Assembly (NCBI RefSeq): GCF_032813545.1
Contig: NZ_CP136514.1
Span: 372,001-436,000 of the forward strand
Direction of reading: 5' to 3'
Length of the DNA: 64,000 nucleotides
DNA from: Nodosilinea sp. E11
GTDB lineage: Bacteria; Cyanobacteriota; Cyanobacteriia; Phormidesmidales; Phormidesmidaceae
This document shows, in pieces, positions 27,366-35,771 of the stretch. How positions within the stretch are numbered: position 1 is the first letter of the stretch; each line of letters begins with the position of its first letter. Both the position numbers and the translations under genes were made by a program. The notes below the pieces were generated by a model. That model ran no database searches. It saw only the letters and a program-made list of their open reading frames with translations, and was not told the origin of the DNA.

Positions 27366-27785
27366 TTACGCGATCGCTGGCAGGGCCGTTTCAGCGTTTT
27401 TCTCCAGGGAAATCGTCGCCGTAGAAGCTGTTGCCATCAGATGATCAAGGGCAGTGTAGAGACTGCGATAGTGGTCATATAGGTCTTGTCCAGCATCTGG
27501 GGCGAGATAGCCTGCTGCGATCGCCGCTTCGATCCAGGTCTGCATTTCGGCGGATTGCAATTGAGCGGTGCTGAGGGCCGCGATAAACCCCTCGTGATGT
27601 CGTCGTTGGCCCAAGGCAGCAGCAAGATGGGCTCGAACGGCCTGCGATGTGGCTAAGAATTGTTGGATCAAGTAAACCTCTGACGCTTCTAAGAGAGGCT
27701 GCGCCCAACGGGCGACTGCCACCGAACCTTGAAAAGCCATTTGGTAGACCTGTAGCGTTTGCAAATGATGCGTAGGACGTTGCAT
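27366..27785 (-). CDS. Four-helix-bundle protein, S23/IVP (Avd-like) family, copy 1 (diverged)
   Basis: A 139-residue helical protein homologous to its downstream neighbour (LQTLQVYQMAFQGSVAVARWAQP, IQQFLATSQAVRAHLAAALGQRRHHEGFIAAL, AEMQTWIEAAIAAGYL). The ATG at 27785 is chosen because AGGAG lies 9 bases upstream; a longer TTG start at 27803 would overlap the cas2 stop. Conserved positions differ (no RSS-x-x-x-ANLAE motif), suggesting specialisation, perhaps a heteromer with copy 2. It follows cas2 directly in the RT-cas1 operon. Confidence 0.74.
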   Translation of the reverse strand: MQRPTHHLQTLQVYQMAFQGSVAVARWAQPLLEASEVYLIQQFLATSQAVRAHLAAALGQRRHHEGFIAALSTAQLQSAEMQTWIEAAIAAGYLAPDAGQDLYDHYRSLYTALDHLMATASTATISLEKNAETALPAIA

Positions 27786-27799
27786 GATTATTTCTCCTG

Positions 27800-28078
27800 T
27801 CAAACAATGAAGGCGGTGTCGTCTACTTGGCGGGCGGGTTGATTGCCAAGAATGAGAACTTTTCGGCGGGTGTGGGCCGACATGGGGTAAAAGCGCACCT
27901 GGTCTTCGTCAGCGTTGATGTAGTGGGCTAGCTTCTTTTGCAGCATTTCGAGCTGCTTGTCGGTGAGTACACATTCAAAAACCGACTTCTGCACCCGCAT
28001 GCCGTAGCCCTCTAGCAGGTGGGCGGCTTTGTTGCGGCGATTGTCTTTGACGATGTCGTAGGCGATTAGGTAGAACAT
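27800..28078 (-). CDS. cas2: CRISPR adaptation protein Cas2 (RT-Cas1 module)
   Basis: A 92-residue protein once the start is set at MFYLIAYDIVKDN (28078); upstream codons to 28147 overlap the RT-cas1 gene and look non-native. It begins with the ferredoxin-like first strand YLIAYDIV, carrying the usual Asp, followed by NRRNKAAHLLEGYGMRVQKSVFECVL and VRFYPM, all typical of Cas2. Cas2 dimers bridge two Cas1 dimers in the spacer integrase. The start lies 2 bases after the RT-cas1 stop, so the genes are coupled. Confidence 0.92.
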   Translation of the reverse strand: MFYLIAYDIVKDNRRNKAAHLLEGYGMRVQKSVFECVLTDKQLEMLQKKLAHYINADEDQVRFYPMSAHTRRKVLILGNQPARQVDDTAFIV

Positions 28079-28080
28079 GG

Positions 28081-30054
28081 CTACTTCTCCCACTTCATCG
28101 GGCGATAGACCTCCTGCTCGCCCAGGAGGCAGGCGACGTATTCCCAAACTTGCAGCTCAAAGCAACGGCGATAGCTGACCTTAATACCCGTGTGGGGATG
28201 CACGATTTTCTTATTGAGATACTCCTCCCACCGCTGCAAAAACTTCTTCAGAGCATCGGGCTGGAGGTATACCCCGCCCCGAACATCGGGGGGCGTAAAG
28301 TCTTCCTCGGTAAAGAGGTTGGTGTTAATCAGGTACGCCACCAGTGAATCAATCACCGGAGCCCGAAACTCTTCCACCAGGTCGCACACCAGCGACGGAC
28401 GGTTTTTCTGCGGTTTGTGGAGATTGCCAAAGTGAGTGTGCAGCCCTACCGTCTCTACCATTGAGTGCAGATTCTGCGACAGTAGCGTATAGCCTAGGCT
28501 CAGCAGGCTATTCACTGGGTCGGTAGGTGGGCGACGGGTGCGCTTCTCAAACTCGAACTTGCCCTTGAGCAGCGAGGCATAGGCTCGAAAGTAGAGGTTG
28601 GCCCCCTGGCCCTCGTAGCCCAGCATGGTCTCAATGCTGTCGGCCTGGGCCACCTGCTGCATCAGCTCTGGTAGTGCCCGAATGGCCTCCGCCGCCAGAT
28701 CGGTAGGGCGTTTGCGCTGCATCCGTTGCAGCACCACCCGGCTGTTGTGCAGTTTGGCCAGAATGATGGCCTGGGCCTGGCGGTGGGTAAAGACCGAGTC
28801 TTGGGCGTGGAGCACCTGCTGGGTGAGGTAGTCGATCTGGGCGTGGCCCTCGGTGTCGAGCCTGCCAAAATAGCGGCCATTGCTGGCCAGGTACAGCACC
28901 GGAATGCGGCGCTGAAGCGCCAGGCTGACCGCCCCATGGGAGAGGTTGCAGCAGCCAAACAGCACCACATGGCTTACCTGGTTCACCGGCACGCTGATCT
29001 TCAGCGCTTGCTCGTGAAACACCTGAAACTGCTTGTACTTGACGCGCACGTAAGCGCCCTGGTCGGTGACGTAGAGAGTGGTCATGGGTTCGCTCCAATA
29101 GGTATCGAGGTCTGATGGACGGCGCTGCCGCCGAGTTTTGACGATGCTGCACGCCTTGGGCGGGCCGACGGGGCCACGGGGCGGCTGGCGGGGCTTGGCC
29201 GCCGCAGGCGACAGGGCACGGGGCGGAGCTTGGGCTTCGCCATTGGCAAATAGGTGGCCCAAAAAGGTAAATTCCTCGGTGGGTGGAATAATGCGGGTCT
29301 TGTCAGGGTGCAGCGACAGGGCCAGGTCGGTGAGCAGGTCGCCCATCAGATTGAGGGCGCGGTGGGCCTGCACCCAGCTTTGGCTGACCACCACGCAGTC
29401 GTCGCCGTAGCGCACCAGAGGAATGCCGTACTCCACACAGGTGCGGTCAAAGCCGCTGAGGTAGAGGTTGGCCAGCGCCCCGGATAGGCTGCTGCCCTGG
29501 AGTACTCCTTTATTGAGAAACTGCCGCTGCCCGTGGACGACGATGCCCGATTTGAGCTGCTGCTCTAGCAGGCCCATGGTGGTGGCACTCAGGCCCAACT
29601 GCTCTAGCTGCTCTAGCAAGATGGGCCAGGAGAGATGGTCGAAGAACTGCTGAATGTCAGCCTTGACTACCCAAGTGGGCTGGTGCTGGTAAAAAGCCAT
29701 CACCCGATCCACAGCCTGGTAGATCGAGAGGCCGGGTCGGTAAGCAAAGCAACTGTCGCTAAAGGTTTCTTCGAGGTAGGGGTAGATGGTTTGCAGTAAA
29801 AACCGCTGCACAATGCGGTCTTGGACGGTGGGAATGCCAATCAGGCGGCGACCGCCGCTCTTTTTGGGTAGCCAAAACCCACGGGCGGGGCTGGCTAGGT
29901 AGCATTCGCGCTTGAGCTGGAGTTGCAAGTGGCGCAACTGCTCTTGGGCGACCCCGGCAAAGAGATCGGGGGTGATGCCGTCTACCCCGGCGGCTTTGCT
30001 GCCCCGCTGGACGAGATACCAGGCGGCGGCAAGCTGTTCAGTCTGGATATTCAT
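28081..30054 (-). CDS. cas1: Reverse transcriptase-Cas1 fusion
   Basis: Residues 1-275 form a reverse transcriptase of the group II-intron-related type: GVDGITPDLF, KKSGGRRLIGIPTVQDRIVQ, catalytic Asp in VKADIQQFF (131-138), QGSSLSGALANLYL and the active-site YGDD (216-219). A Pro-rich linker (about 272-320) leads to Cas1 (about 324-657), with catalytic Glu 481 (LGYEGQGANLYF), His 546 (HFGNLHKP) and the acidic group in CDLVEEFR (558-562), all present. RT-Cas1 fusions let type III systems acquire spacers from RNA. No Cas6 domain is fused at the N-terminus. Cas2 and two Avd-like proteins follow. The upstream gap (30055-30251) is a divergent control region shared with the STAND gene. Confidence 0.95.
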   Translation of the reverse strand: MNIQTEQLAAAWYLVQRGSKAAGVDGITPDLFAGVAQEQLRHLQLQLKRECYLASPARGFWLPKKSGGRRLIGIPTVQDRIVQRFLLQTIYPYLEETFSDSCFAYRPGLSIYQAVDRVMAFYQHQPTWVVKADIQQFFDHLSWPILLEQLEQLGLSATTMGLLEQQLKSGIVVHGQRQFLNKGVLQGSSLSGALANLYLSGFDRTCVEYGIPLVRYGDDCVVVSQSWVQAHRALNLMGDLLTDLALSLHPDKTRIIPPTEEFTFLGHLFANGEAQAPPRALSPAAAKPRQPPRGPVGPPKACSIVKTRRQRRPSDLDTYWSEPMTTLYVTDQGAYVRVKYKQFQVFHEQALKISVPVNQVSHVVLFGCCNLSHGAVSLALQRRIPVLYLASNGRYFGRLDTEGHAQIDYLTQQVLHAQDSVFTHRQAQAIILAKLHNSRVVLQRMQRKRPTDLAAEAIRALPELMQQVAQADSIETMLGYEGQGANLYFRAYASLLKGKFEFEKRTRRPPTDPVNSLLSLGYTLLSQNLHSMVETVGLHTHFGNLHKPQKNRPSLVCDLVEEFRAPVIDSLVAYLINTNLFTEEDFTPPDVRGGVYLQPDALKKFLQRWEEYLNKKIVHPHTGIKVSYRRCFELQVWEYVACLLGEQEVYRPMKWEK

Positions 30055-30251
30055 GGGCTTGTCTCCCTTGCGGTAGCTGGGCTTTGCGGCCCATGAATCT
30101 ACCTTCGCAAGCGGAGATCTGAGTACAGATATGGGTTATCTGAGTTGGGAATATGACTTGGATATGAGTTTTTGAAAGGAAGAGTGCGGAGGTCGTAGGG
30201 CGAAACGATAGAGGCGGCTAATATTGGGGAGAAACAAGCTTTTTCACCGTT

Positions 30252-33200
30252 ATGCCGGGGCGATCGCTACAGCTATCTGAAGCAGGGCAGCAGCAGGCCC
30301 GGCAGGCGCTGCTGGTGAGAAACCTGACCCAAAAAGCGATCGCCAACGAGTTAGCCCTTGCCTCGTGGTCAACGGTGAACAAGTTCTTCAACGGCAAACC
30401 CGTTGACCGCTTTATCTTTCAAGAAATCTGTACAGCGCTGGGGCTGGAGTGGGGGGAAGTTGTTGAAAATGGGGAGAGTCTTAATCCAATACCCCCCACC
30501 CCCCCATCTTCACCACCCCACCTCCTCAGAGCTACCCAAACCCAAGCCACTGCTGCCCGCGAGGCTCTGAACCCAAGGATTCTAGAGCGCATTCCCAGGG
30601 TGGTAGTGCGGGAAAAGTATCTGGGGGCGATCGCACGGGGCGTCCACGAGCAAAAAGAACGGTTGATCGCCATCATTGGCCCAGCGGGCTACGGCAAAAG
30701 CACGATTTTGGGCGACATCTACGATGAACTGCTAGCGGCAGAGACGCCCTGGGTAGGGCTGGTGCTGTGCAGCAGTTTGTCGCTGTCTACCAGCTACCTA
30801 GGGTTTATGTCCTACGGACTGGTGGCTTCCACCATGGCGGGGCCGGTGCCTACTGGCCTATCTCAAAACCAGCAGGAGATGATCGCCAATGCCCTGGGAC
30901 AGAGCCTGTGCGGCGAGTCGTGCTCGGTAGTGGAGGTGTGTCAGGAACTCAACCACACGTTAGGCCGAGGCGTGCTGCTGATCGACACCCTTGATCTGGT
31001 GATCAATCGCGATTTTGTGGTGGCCTTTGGGGCGTTGATGCGCCAGGTGTTGGCCGGGGGCACTACGGTGGTATTTACCTGCCGCGACCACGAGTACAAC
31101 GACTACCTGGAGCCGGTAAATGAGCGATTGCCGGGGCTAAGTCAGGCGGCGGATCGCTACTCGGTGCCCAACTTTTCTACTGCTGAAATTCGGGCGGCGG
31201 CGGTAGCCTTTTTTCGCACCCTGGCCCCAGATCAGCCGGAGCTAGGTCAGGCATTTGCCGATAAGGTGTTGGCTCTGTCTACCGACAACCGCTCCCTGCG
31301 CGACATTCTGGAAAGCCCGCTGCTGCTGGCCCTGTTGTGCGACCTGTTTGGCGAAGCGGGGGATGTGCCCCCCGACCTAACGGTAAGCAAGCTGTACCAG
31401 CGCTACTGGCAAGAGAAAGTGGCCTATAGCCGCATAGACCAAAGCCACTATTCCCCCTTGGCAATGGAGAAAGAAGCCTTTTGCTTGGGGATCGCCCAAC
31501 GACTGTTTGAGCTATCGGAAAGCCGTCTGTGCGAGTCGTTTTACCGCGACGACTTGGGGCTGAGCTTTACCCCGGCCGTGCTAGCCGCCTACAACGATCT
31601 GCTCAGCGAAGGGGTGCTGACCCCTTTGGGAAATGGAAAGGTGCATTTTTTTCACCAGACCTTGCTGGAATATGCGATCGCCTACTGGCTCACCCGACAG
31701 TCAGCCACCGCCCAGCGCCACCGCTTTTTTGAGCACCTTCAGCAGCCCGACGCTCAGGCCCAGCGCACTCACTGGCTGCCGGTGCTGCGGCAATTTTTGG
31801 CGATCGCCGACGAAGCCGAGTTTGAAACCTGGGTGACCCAGCTCGACCTCAATGCCATGGGCATCTTTGGTGCGGTGGCCTACGCTGCTGTATCGCGCGA
31901 TCGCCCCGATGCCCTGCGGCGGCTATTGCCTACGGCCCTGCACCTGGGCGAACACCATCAGCGACGGCTGCAGCAAGCGCTGATGGCCGCTCCTCGTCAC
32001 CTGATTGAGGCGGTATGGGATCTGGTCTTAGCCCTGTTACAAGAGGCAGAGCACCTGACCGCTGGACAACTTGCCCAGATGACAGGGGTATTAGTTGATC
32101 GTTGGTGGTCATCGCTACAGGTGCACCTGGTCGGCACCGTAACGGCGATCGCCTCTCGTGCCCCCATTGACCATCCTAAATTTCCCGCTGGATATGATGA
32201 TCGAGGTCAACTGTTGGGGCGATTTTTACAGCCCTGTATGGAGCGCATACAAGCTCACCCGGCACCAGAGTTATTGACGGTATTGCGCCAACATATTCAT
32301 ATCCTGGGCCATGGCACCGCGACAGGGGTGATTTATAGCCACCAACAGACGCAGCCTGAGGCGCAGCAAGACCTACTCAGACGGCTCCTAGAAAAGCCTG
32401 TGCCCCGGTATGAAGACGTTAAGCTGGCCCTATTTATTTTTGTCGCTGACTGTCTACCGAGCCACCTCACGATCGGATGCTTTCCCTTGGGGCAAAGCTG
32501 GGATGAAGTACTCCATAGCCATCACCCCGACCTATGGGAACTGGTGCAGATCAAAGCTGTAGGTCGTTGGGCCGCTCGGGATGAACCTATTGGTCAGGCT
32601 ATTTTGCAGGATTACCTATTTGGCAGGCGCGATCGCTCTGGGCGTAATCTTAAAGCCTTGATCGAAGCGATGGGCCATGGTGCTGGCTCTATGCTGATTA
32701 ACTGGCTACAAGCGCTACCTGAAGAGGCCCTCAAGAGCTTGCCCTGGGATCGTCTGAAAAAAGTCTTCACCGCTGGTACAGTGGCAAACTTGCCAGCCCC
32801 TACCCAAGAACAACTAGCCATATGGCTGTTGCCCGCTATGGGCACTCACCCTGACGTTATCTACTCACTGCTGAATCGATTGGCCGATCAGTCATTAACG
32901 GCTCGACAGGCTCTATTAAGCCAAGCCGAGACACTACCACAGCCAATTCAGAAAGAGATTGGCAATCAACTGCTACGGTTCCAGCCCATTCAGGCCCATC
33001 CTCCGCTCAGCCAGCTGGCCTTTAAGGATCAGCGCTTTCTAATTTCTCTATACCAACAGCAGGCTAGCGAGAACCCTGCTGCCCGGGCCAAACTGCTGTC
33101 AGCAGCCATCGGGCACCATAAAGAGGCGGCTGTAGCCGCTACCCACGAGCTAGCCCAAGTGTGCGGTGACCACCTCACCCCTACTGACCTATTACCGCTG

Positions 33201-33851
33201 TTGCGATCGCGCTTTGTAGGCGTGAGGGCGAATGGTCTACTTGCCGTGTCAGCTCTAAATAACGGCAATACTGATACAGCCACCCCCCTATCTGGAGACA
33301 GCCTCATCCAGATAGGTCAAATCCTTTCTTCAGAGACAAATCCTACGGTGGTGCGTCACTTCTGCGACTTAGCCACAGGCTGGATTCAACAACACAACCA
33401 GCTCCCGGCTACTCTATTGCCCGTTCTGGGGATCTGGTTAACTCGCATGACTAGCCAGGGCGACTTAGAGGGTGGCCTTGGCCGATCTATGGCCCTGCTT
33501 TTAAAGGCGATCGCCCGCAGTGAAGACCCTCGACTTGATATCGAATCACTTAACCAGTTGGTGCAGCAGTTGCTCATGGCCATCCCCATGACCCAGCTTA
33601 AAAATGGCGAGATCGAAGCCATTGACATGCTCTGTGCTCTGCATCGCCTCGACCCCGCTGTGCTGTCTACGCTGATCGACCAGATGCTGCCAGAGCTGCT
33701 GCGCCTGGGATGGCTCCGCAATGTGGCCAGCATCATCAAAGTGGCCCGCAAACTAGAGGGGCCACAGTCGCCCCAGCTGGATATCGTGATGCAGCGCTAT
33801 GGCAGTGATGCAGCGGTGGAGAGTCTGGTGCTGGAAGCCCGAGGAATTTGA
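30252..33851 (+). CDS. HTH-NACHT/STAND ATPase with helical-repeat C-terminus
   Basis: STAND ATPases are sensor switches, several of which act in anti-phage immunity. Residues about 8-75 form an HTH-like domain (LTQKAIANELALASWSTVNKFFNGKPVDRFIF is its core region), a common N-terminus of cyanobacterial NACHT proteins. The NACHT core has Walker A IIGPAGYGKST (about 140-150), Walker B GVLLIDTLDLV (about 242-252) and VVFTCRDHEYN, then winged-helix-like SPLLLALLCDLFGE. Residues about 420-1199 look like HEAT/armadillo-type helical repeats, a likely sensor surface. No nuclease, protease or TIR domain is visible, so the output is unknown. It is divergent from RT-cas1 and stands between two arrays. 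Confidence 0.78.
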   Translation: MPGRSLQLSEAGQQQARQALLVRNLTQKAIANELALASWSTVNKFFNGKPVDRFIFQEICTALGLEWGEVVENGESLNPIPPTPPSSPPHLLRATQTQATAAREALNPRILERIPRVVVREKYLGAIARGVHEQKERLIAIIGPAGYGKSTILGDIYDELLAAETPWVGLVLCSSLSLSTSYLGFMSYGLVASTMAGPVPTGLSQNQQEMIANALGQSLCGESCSVVEVCQELNHTLGRGVLLIDTLDLVINRDFVVAFGALMRQVLAGGTTVVFTCRDHEYNDYLEPVNERLPGLSQAADRYSVPNFSTAEIRAAAVAFFRTLAPDQPELGQAFADKVLALSTDNRSLRDILESPLLLALLCDLFGEAGDVPPDLTVSKLYQRYWQEKVAYSRIDQSHYSPLAMEKEAFCLGIAQRLFELSESRLCESFYRDDLGLSFTPAVLAAYNDLLSEGVLTPLGNGKVHFFHQTLLEYAIAYWLTRQSATAQRHRFFEHLQQPDAQAQRTHWLPVLRQFLAIADEAEFETWVTQLDLNAMGIFGAVAYAAVSRDRPDALRRLLPTALHLGEHHQRRLQQALMAAPRHLIEAVWDLVLALLQEAEHLTAGQLAQMTGVLVDRWWSSLQVHLVGTVTAIASRAPIDHPKFPAGYDDRGQLLGRFLQPCMERIQAHPAPELLTVLRQHIHILGHGTATGVIYSHQQTQPEAQQDLLRRLLEKPVPRYEDVKLALFIFVADCLPSHLTIGCFPLGQSWDEVLHSHHPDLWELVQIKAVGRWAARDEPIGQAILQDYLFGRRDRSGRNLKALIEAMGHGAGSMLINWLQALPEEALKSLPWDRLKKVFTAGTVANLPAPTQEQLAIWLLPAMGTHPDVIYSLLNRLADQSLTARQALLSQAETLPQPIQKEIGNQLLRFQPIQAHPPLSQLAFKDQRFLISLYQQQASENPAARAKLLSAAIGHHKEAAVAATHELAQVCGDHLTPTDLLPLLRSRFVGVRANGLLAVSALNNGNTDTATPLSGDSLIQIGQILSSETNPTVVRHFCDLATGWIQQHNQLPATLLPVLGIWLTRMTSQGDLEGGLGRSMALLLKAIARSEDPRLDIESLNQLVQQLLMAIPMTQLKNGEIEAIDMLCALHRLDPAVLSTLIDQMLPELLRLGWLRNVASIIKVARKLEGPQSPQLDIVMQRYGSDAAVESLVLEARGI

Positions 33852-33896
33852 GGAAAGGCAAAAGGCAGAAAAAACCGAAGAAATAGCAGCCCGTAG

Positions 33897-33965
33897 GGTG
33901 CATTCGCGGCCCAAACTTCCATTTTGCTAAAGTCCCAGATCTTGCTCGATGGGCCGCAATGCACC
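33897..33965. repeat. Long imperfect hairpin between the STAND gene and CRISPR array 2
   Basis: The arm 33897-33913 (GGTGCATTCGCGGCCCA) pairs with 33950-33965 over 16 bases with one bulged C, leaving a 36-base loop. Such GGTGCATT...AATGCACC hairpins are common dispersed repeats in cyanobacteria and could end the STAND transcript or the minus-strand CRISPR transcript. Confidence 0.55.
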
Positions 33966-33984
33966 GCTTTACTCAAGGAAATCA

Positions 33985-35011
33985 GTTTCCATTAGTTCAA
34001 CTTCCGAGGAAGTTTTGAGGCGTTCATGACAGTTTGTTTAGAAGATCCTTTAGGTTTCCATTAGTTCAACTTCCGAGGAAGTTTTGAGTGGGACTCTGGG
34101 TATGGCTTGGGTCAAAGATGACCGTTTCCATTAGTTCAACTTCCGAGGAAGTTTTGAGAAGTAGAACCGAATGAAAGTTCAAGTGGCTTAGAGTGTTTCC
34201 ATTAGTTCAACTTCCGAGGAAGTTTTGAGAAATCGTACCTCCACAAGGCCCCAAAGTGGTCAGCGAAGTTTCCATTAGTTCAACTTCCGAGGAAGTTTTG
34301 AGCAAATTTGACTTGTGAAGGCCGTGGAGTGCTTGATCAGGTTTCCATTAGTTCAACTTCCGAGGAAGTTTTGAGCGCCTGGATGGTAACAATAATGGAA
34401 TGGGCTGAGACGTTTCCATTAGTTCAACTTCCGAGGAAGTTTTGAGCCTCTATCTTGGGAATGAATGCAGCCCAAATAATGAGTTTCCATTAGTTCAACT
34501 TCCGAGGAAGTTTTGAGGTTTTGTCTCTTTTGGTTATTATTTCGACATACCATGTAGTTTCCATTAGTTCAACTTCCGAGGAAGTTTTGAGAATTACCGG
34601 GAAATCCAAGAGGGGAGAGAATGTTTCCATTAGTTCAACTTCCGAGGAAGTTTTGAGGTCCTACAACCTTGATGGTTGGTCGTGGGAAGAGATGTTTCCA
34701 TTAGTTCAACTTCCGAGGAAGTTTTGAGGAGCGACGAGCCAGCACCGAAACCTGCTCCGGCAGTTTCCATTAGTTCAACTTCCGAGGAAGTTTTGAGGAG
34801 CTCAGGAAGAATGTGTTTCTGCAGAGGCTGGTGGTTTCCATTAGTTCAACTTCCGAGGAAGTTTTGAGAGGAGCTTGTGCAAACTTTTGCACTAAGTCTT
34901 TCGTTTCCATTAGTTCAACTTCCGAGGAAGTTTTGAGGTCTGGCCAAGGAAGTTGACCCACCGTTAAGAGGACCAGGTTTCCATTAGTTCAACTTCCGAG
35001 GAAGTTTTGAG
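33985..35011 (-). CRISPR. CRISPR array 2: 15 repeats of 35 bp, 14 spacers
   Basis: The repeat is identical to that of array 1, with spacers of 31-39 bases. No adaptation or effector gene on its immediate left belongs to it; it probably draws on the RT-Cas1 module 4 kb away. Its left end has only a short GGAAA/TTTCC inverted pair instead of the long palindrome seen at arrays 1 and 3. Its right flank duplicates the array 1 leader. All 15 repeats are intact, which argues for a functional paralogous array, not a decayed fragment. Confidence 0.97.
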
Positions 35012-35280
35012 GGTCGGGTTCTAGAACCCTTGCCACGCCTGCATTTTAACCCACCATTTTCGTCGGGGTCTACCCCGCCCGCTCATTAATGAGATTTGCT
35101 CGCAATAGTGTCTTATGAAAAAGCCCTGAAACCCTTGCGTATCAATGCTCCCGCTGGGTTCGACGAAAGAATGAGGGTTTTGGCGATCGGTAGACCCCGA
35201 GAAGAAACGGAGCTTGAGAGAGAAATTGCCATCTACCGGCGAGAGAAGCCCTAAAAGCACAGCAGATGCCTCAAAATAGG
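35012..35280 (-). promoter_or_regulatory. Leader of CRISPR array 2 (paralogue of the array 1 leader)
   Basis: The same palindrome GGGTTCTAGAACCC (35016-35029) sits 4 bases from the last plus-strand repeat, exactly as in array 1. Sequence similarity to 26205-26470 continues for about 250 bases with scattered substitutions. Conservation of leader and spacing supports right-side leaders and minus-strand crRNA transcription. Confidence 0.72.
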
Positions 35281-35399
35281 TTTTTGTGTTTCTTGTTGAC
35301 TTGGGTTTGCGCGATCGCCCCGCTGTTATCACTCCCCACTTCCCTATCACCTCACTTTCCCACCGTACAATCAAAGCAGCCGCTGCGGAGTCCGCCGGA

Positions 35400-35653
35400 A
35401 TGCCGCTGCCGTTTCCAGGGATGAACTCCTATCTAGAAAACCCTGCCCTGTGGCCAGAGGTGCACCACCTGCTGATCAGCCTGCTGGCCGAAACCCTGAA
35501 TCTTCAGCTATTACCGACCTATCGAGTGGCGATCAAAAAGCGAGCTTACCACGACTATCGCATTGTGGTCTGGGGAGCGCAGAACTGTTGGTAGAGATTG
35601 CTCGGCTGTTGCAGACGGTGATAGATCGAGCAGGGCCTATGGGTGGTGCTTAA
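35400..35653 (+). pseudogene. DUF4058-family gene remnant
   Basis: The frame starting at 35400 begins MPLPFPGMNSYLENPALWPEVHHLLI, the signature N-terminus of DUF4058 proteins, common in cyanobacteria and about 250 residues long. After about 55 residues it reads RIVVWGAQNC and stops at 35594; a neighbouring frame adds LLVEIARLLQTVIDRAG before stopping at 35653. Most of the gene is missing, so this is a deletion relic next to the CRISPR leader. Confidence 0.65.
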
Positions 35654-35771
35654 TTATCAGAGCGCCCCCCCGGGCGCTATCGCCTGACGCACAGGCTTGG
35701 TTAGAAAAGGTGAGAGGGAAGGCAGGGTATCAGTAGGGGATAATGGCTGAGCACCGTTGCAACGCAATCCT

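Noticed and set aside
28081..30054. Group II intron or diversity-generating retroelement reverse transcriptase
   Set aside because: The RT is fused in frame to a complete Cas1 and followed by cas2. No intron RNA structure or template/variable repeat pair is visible.
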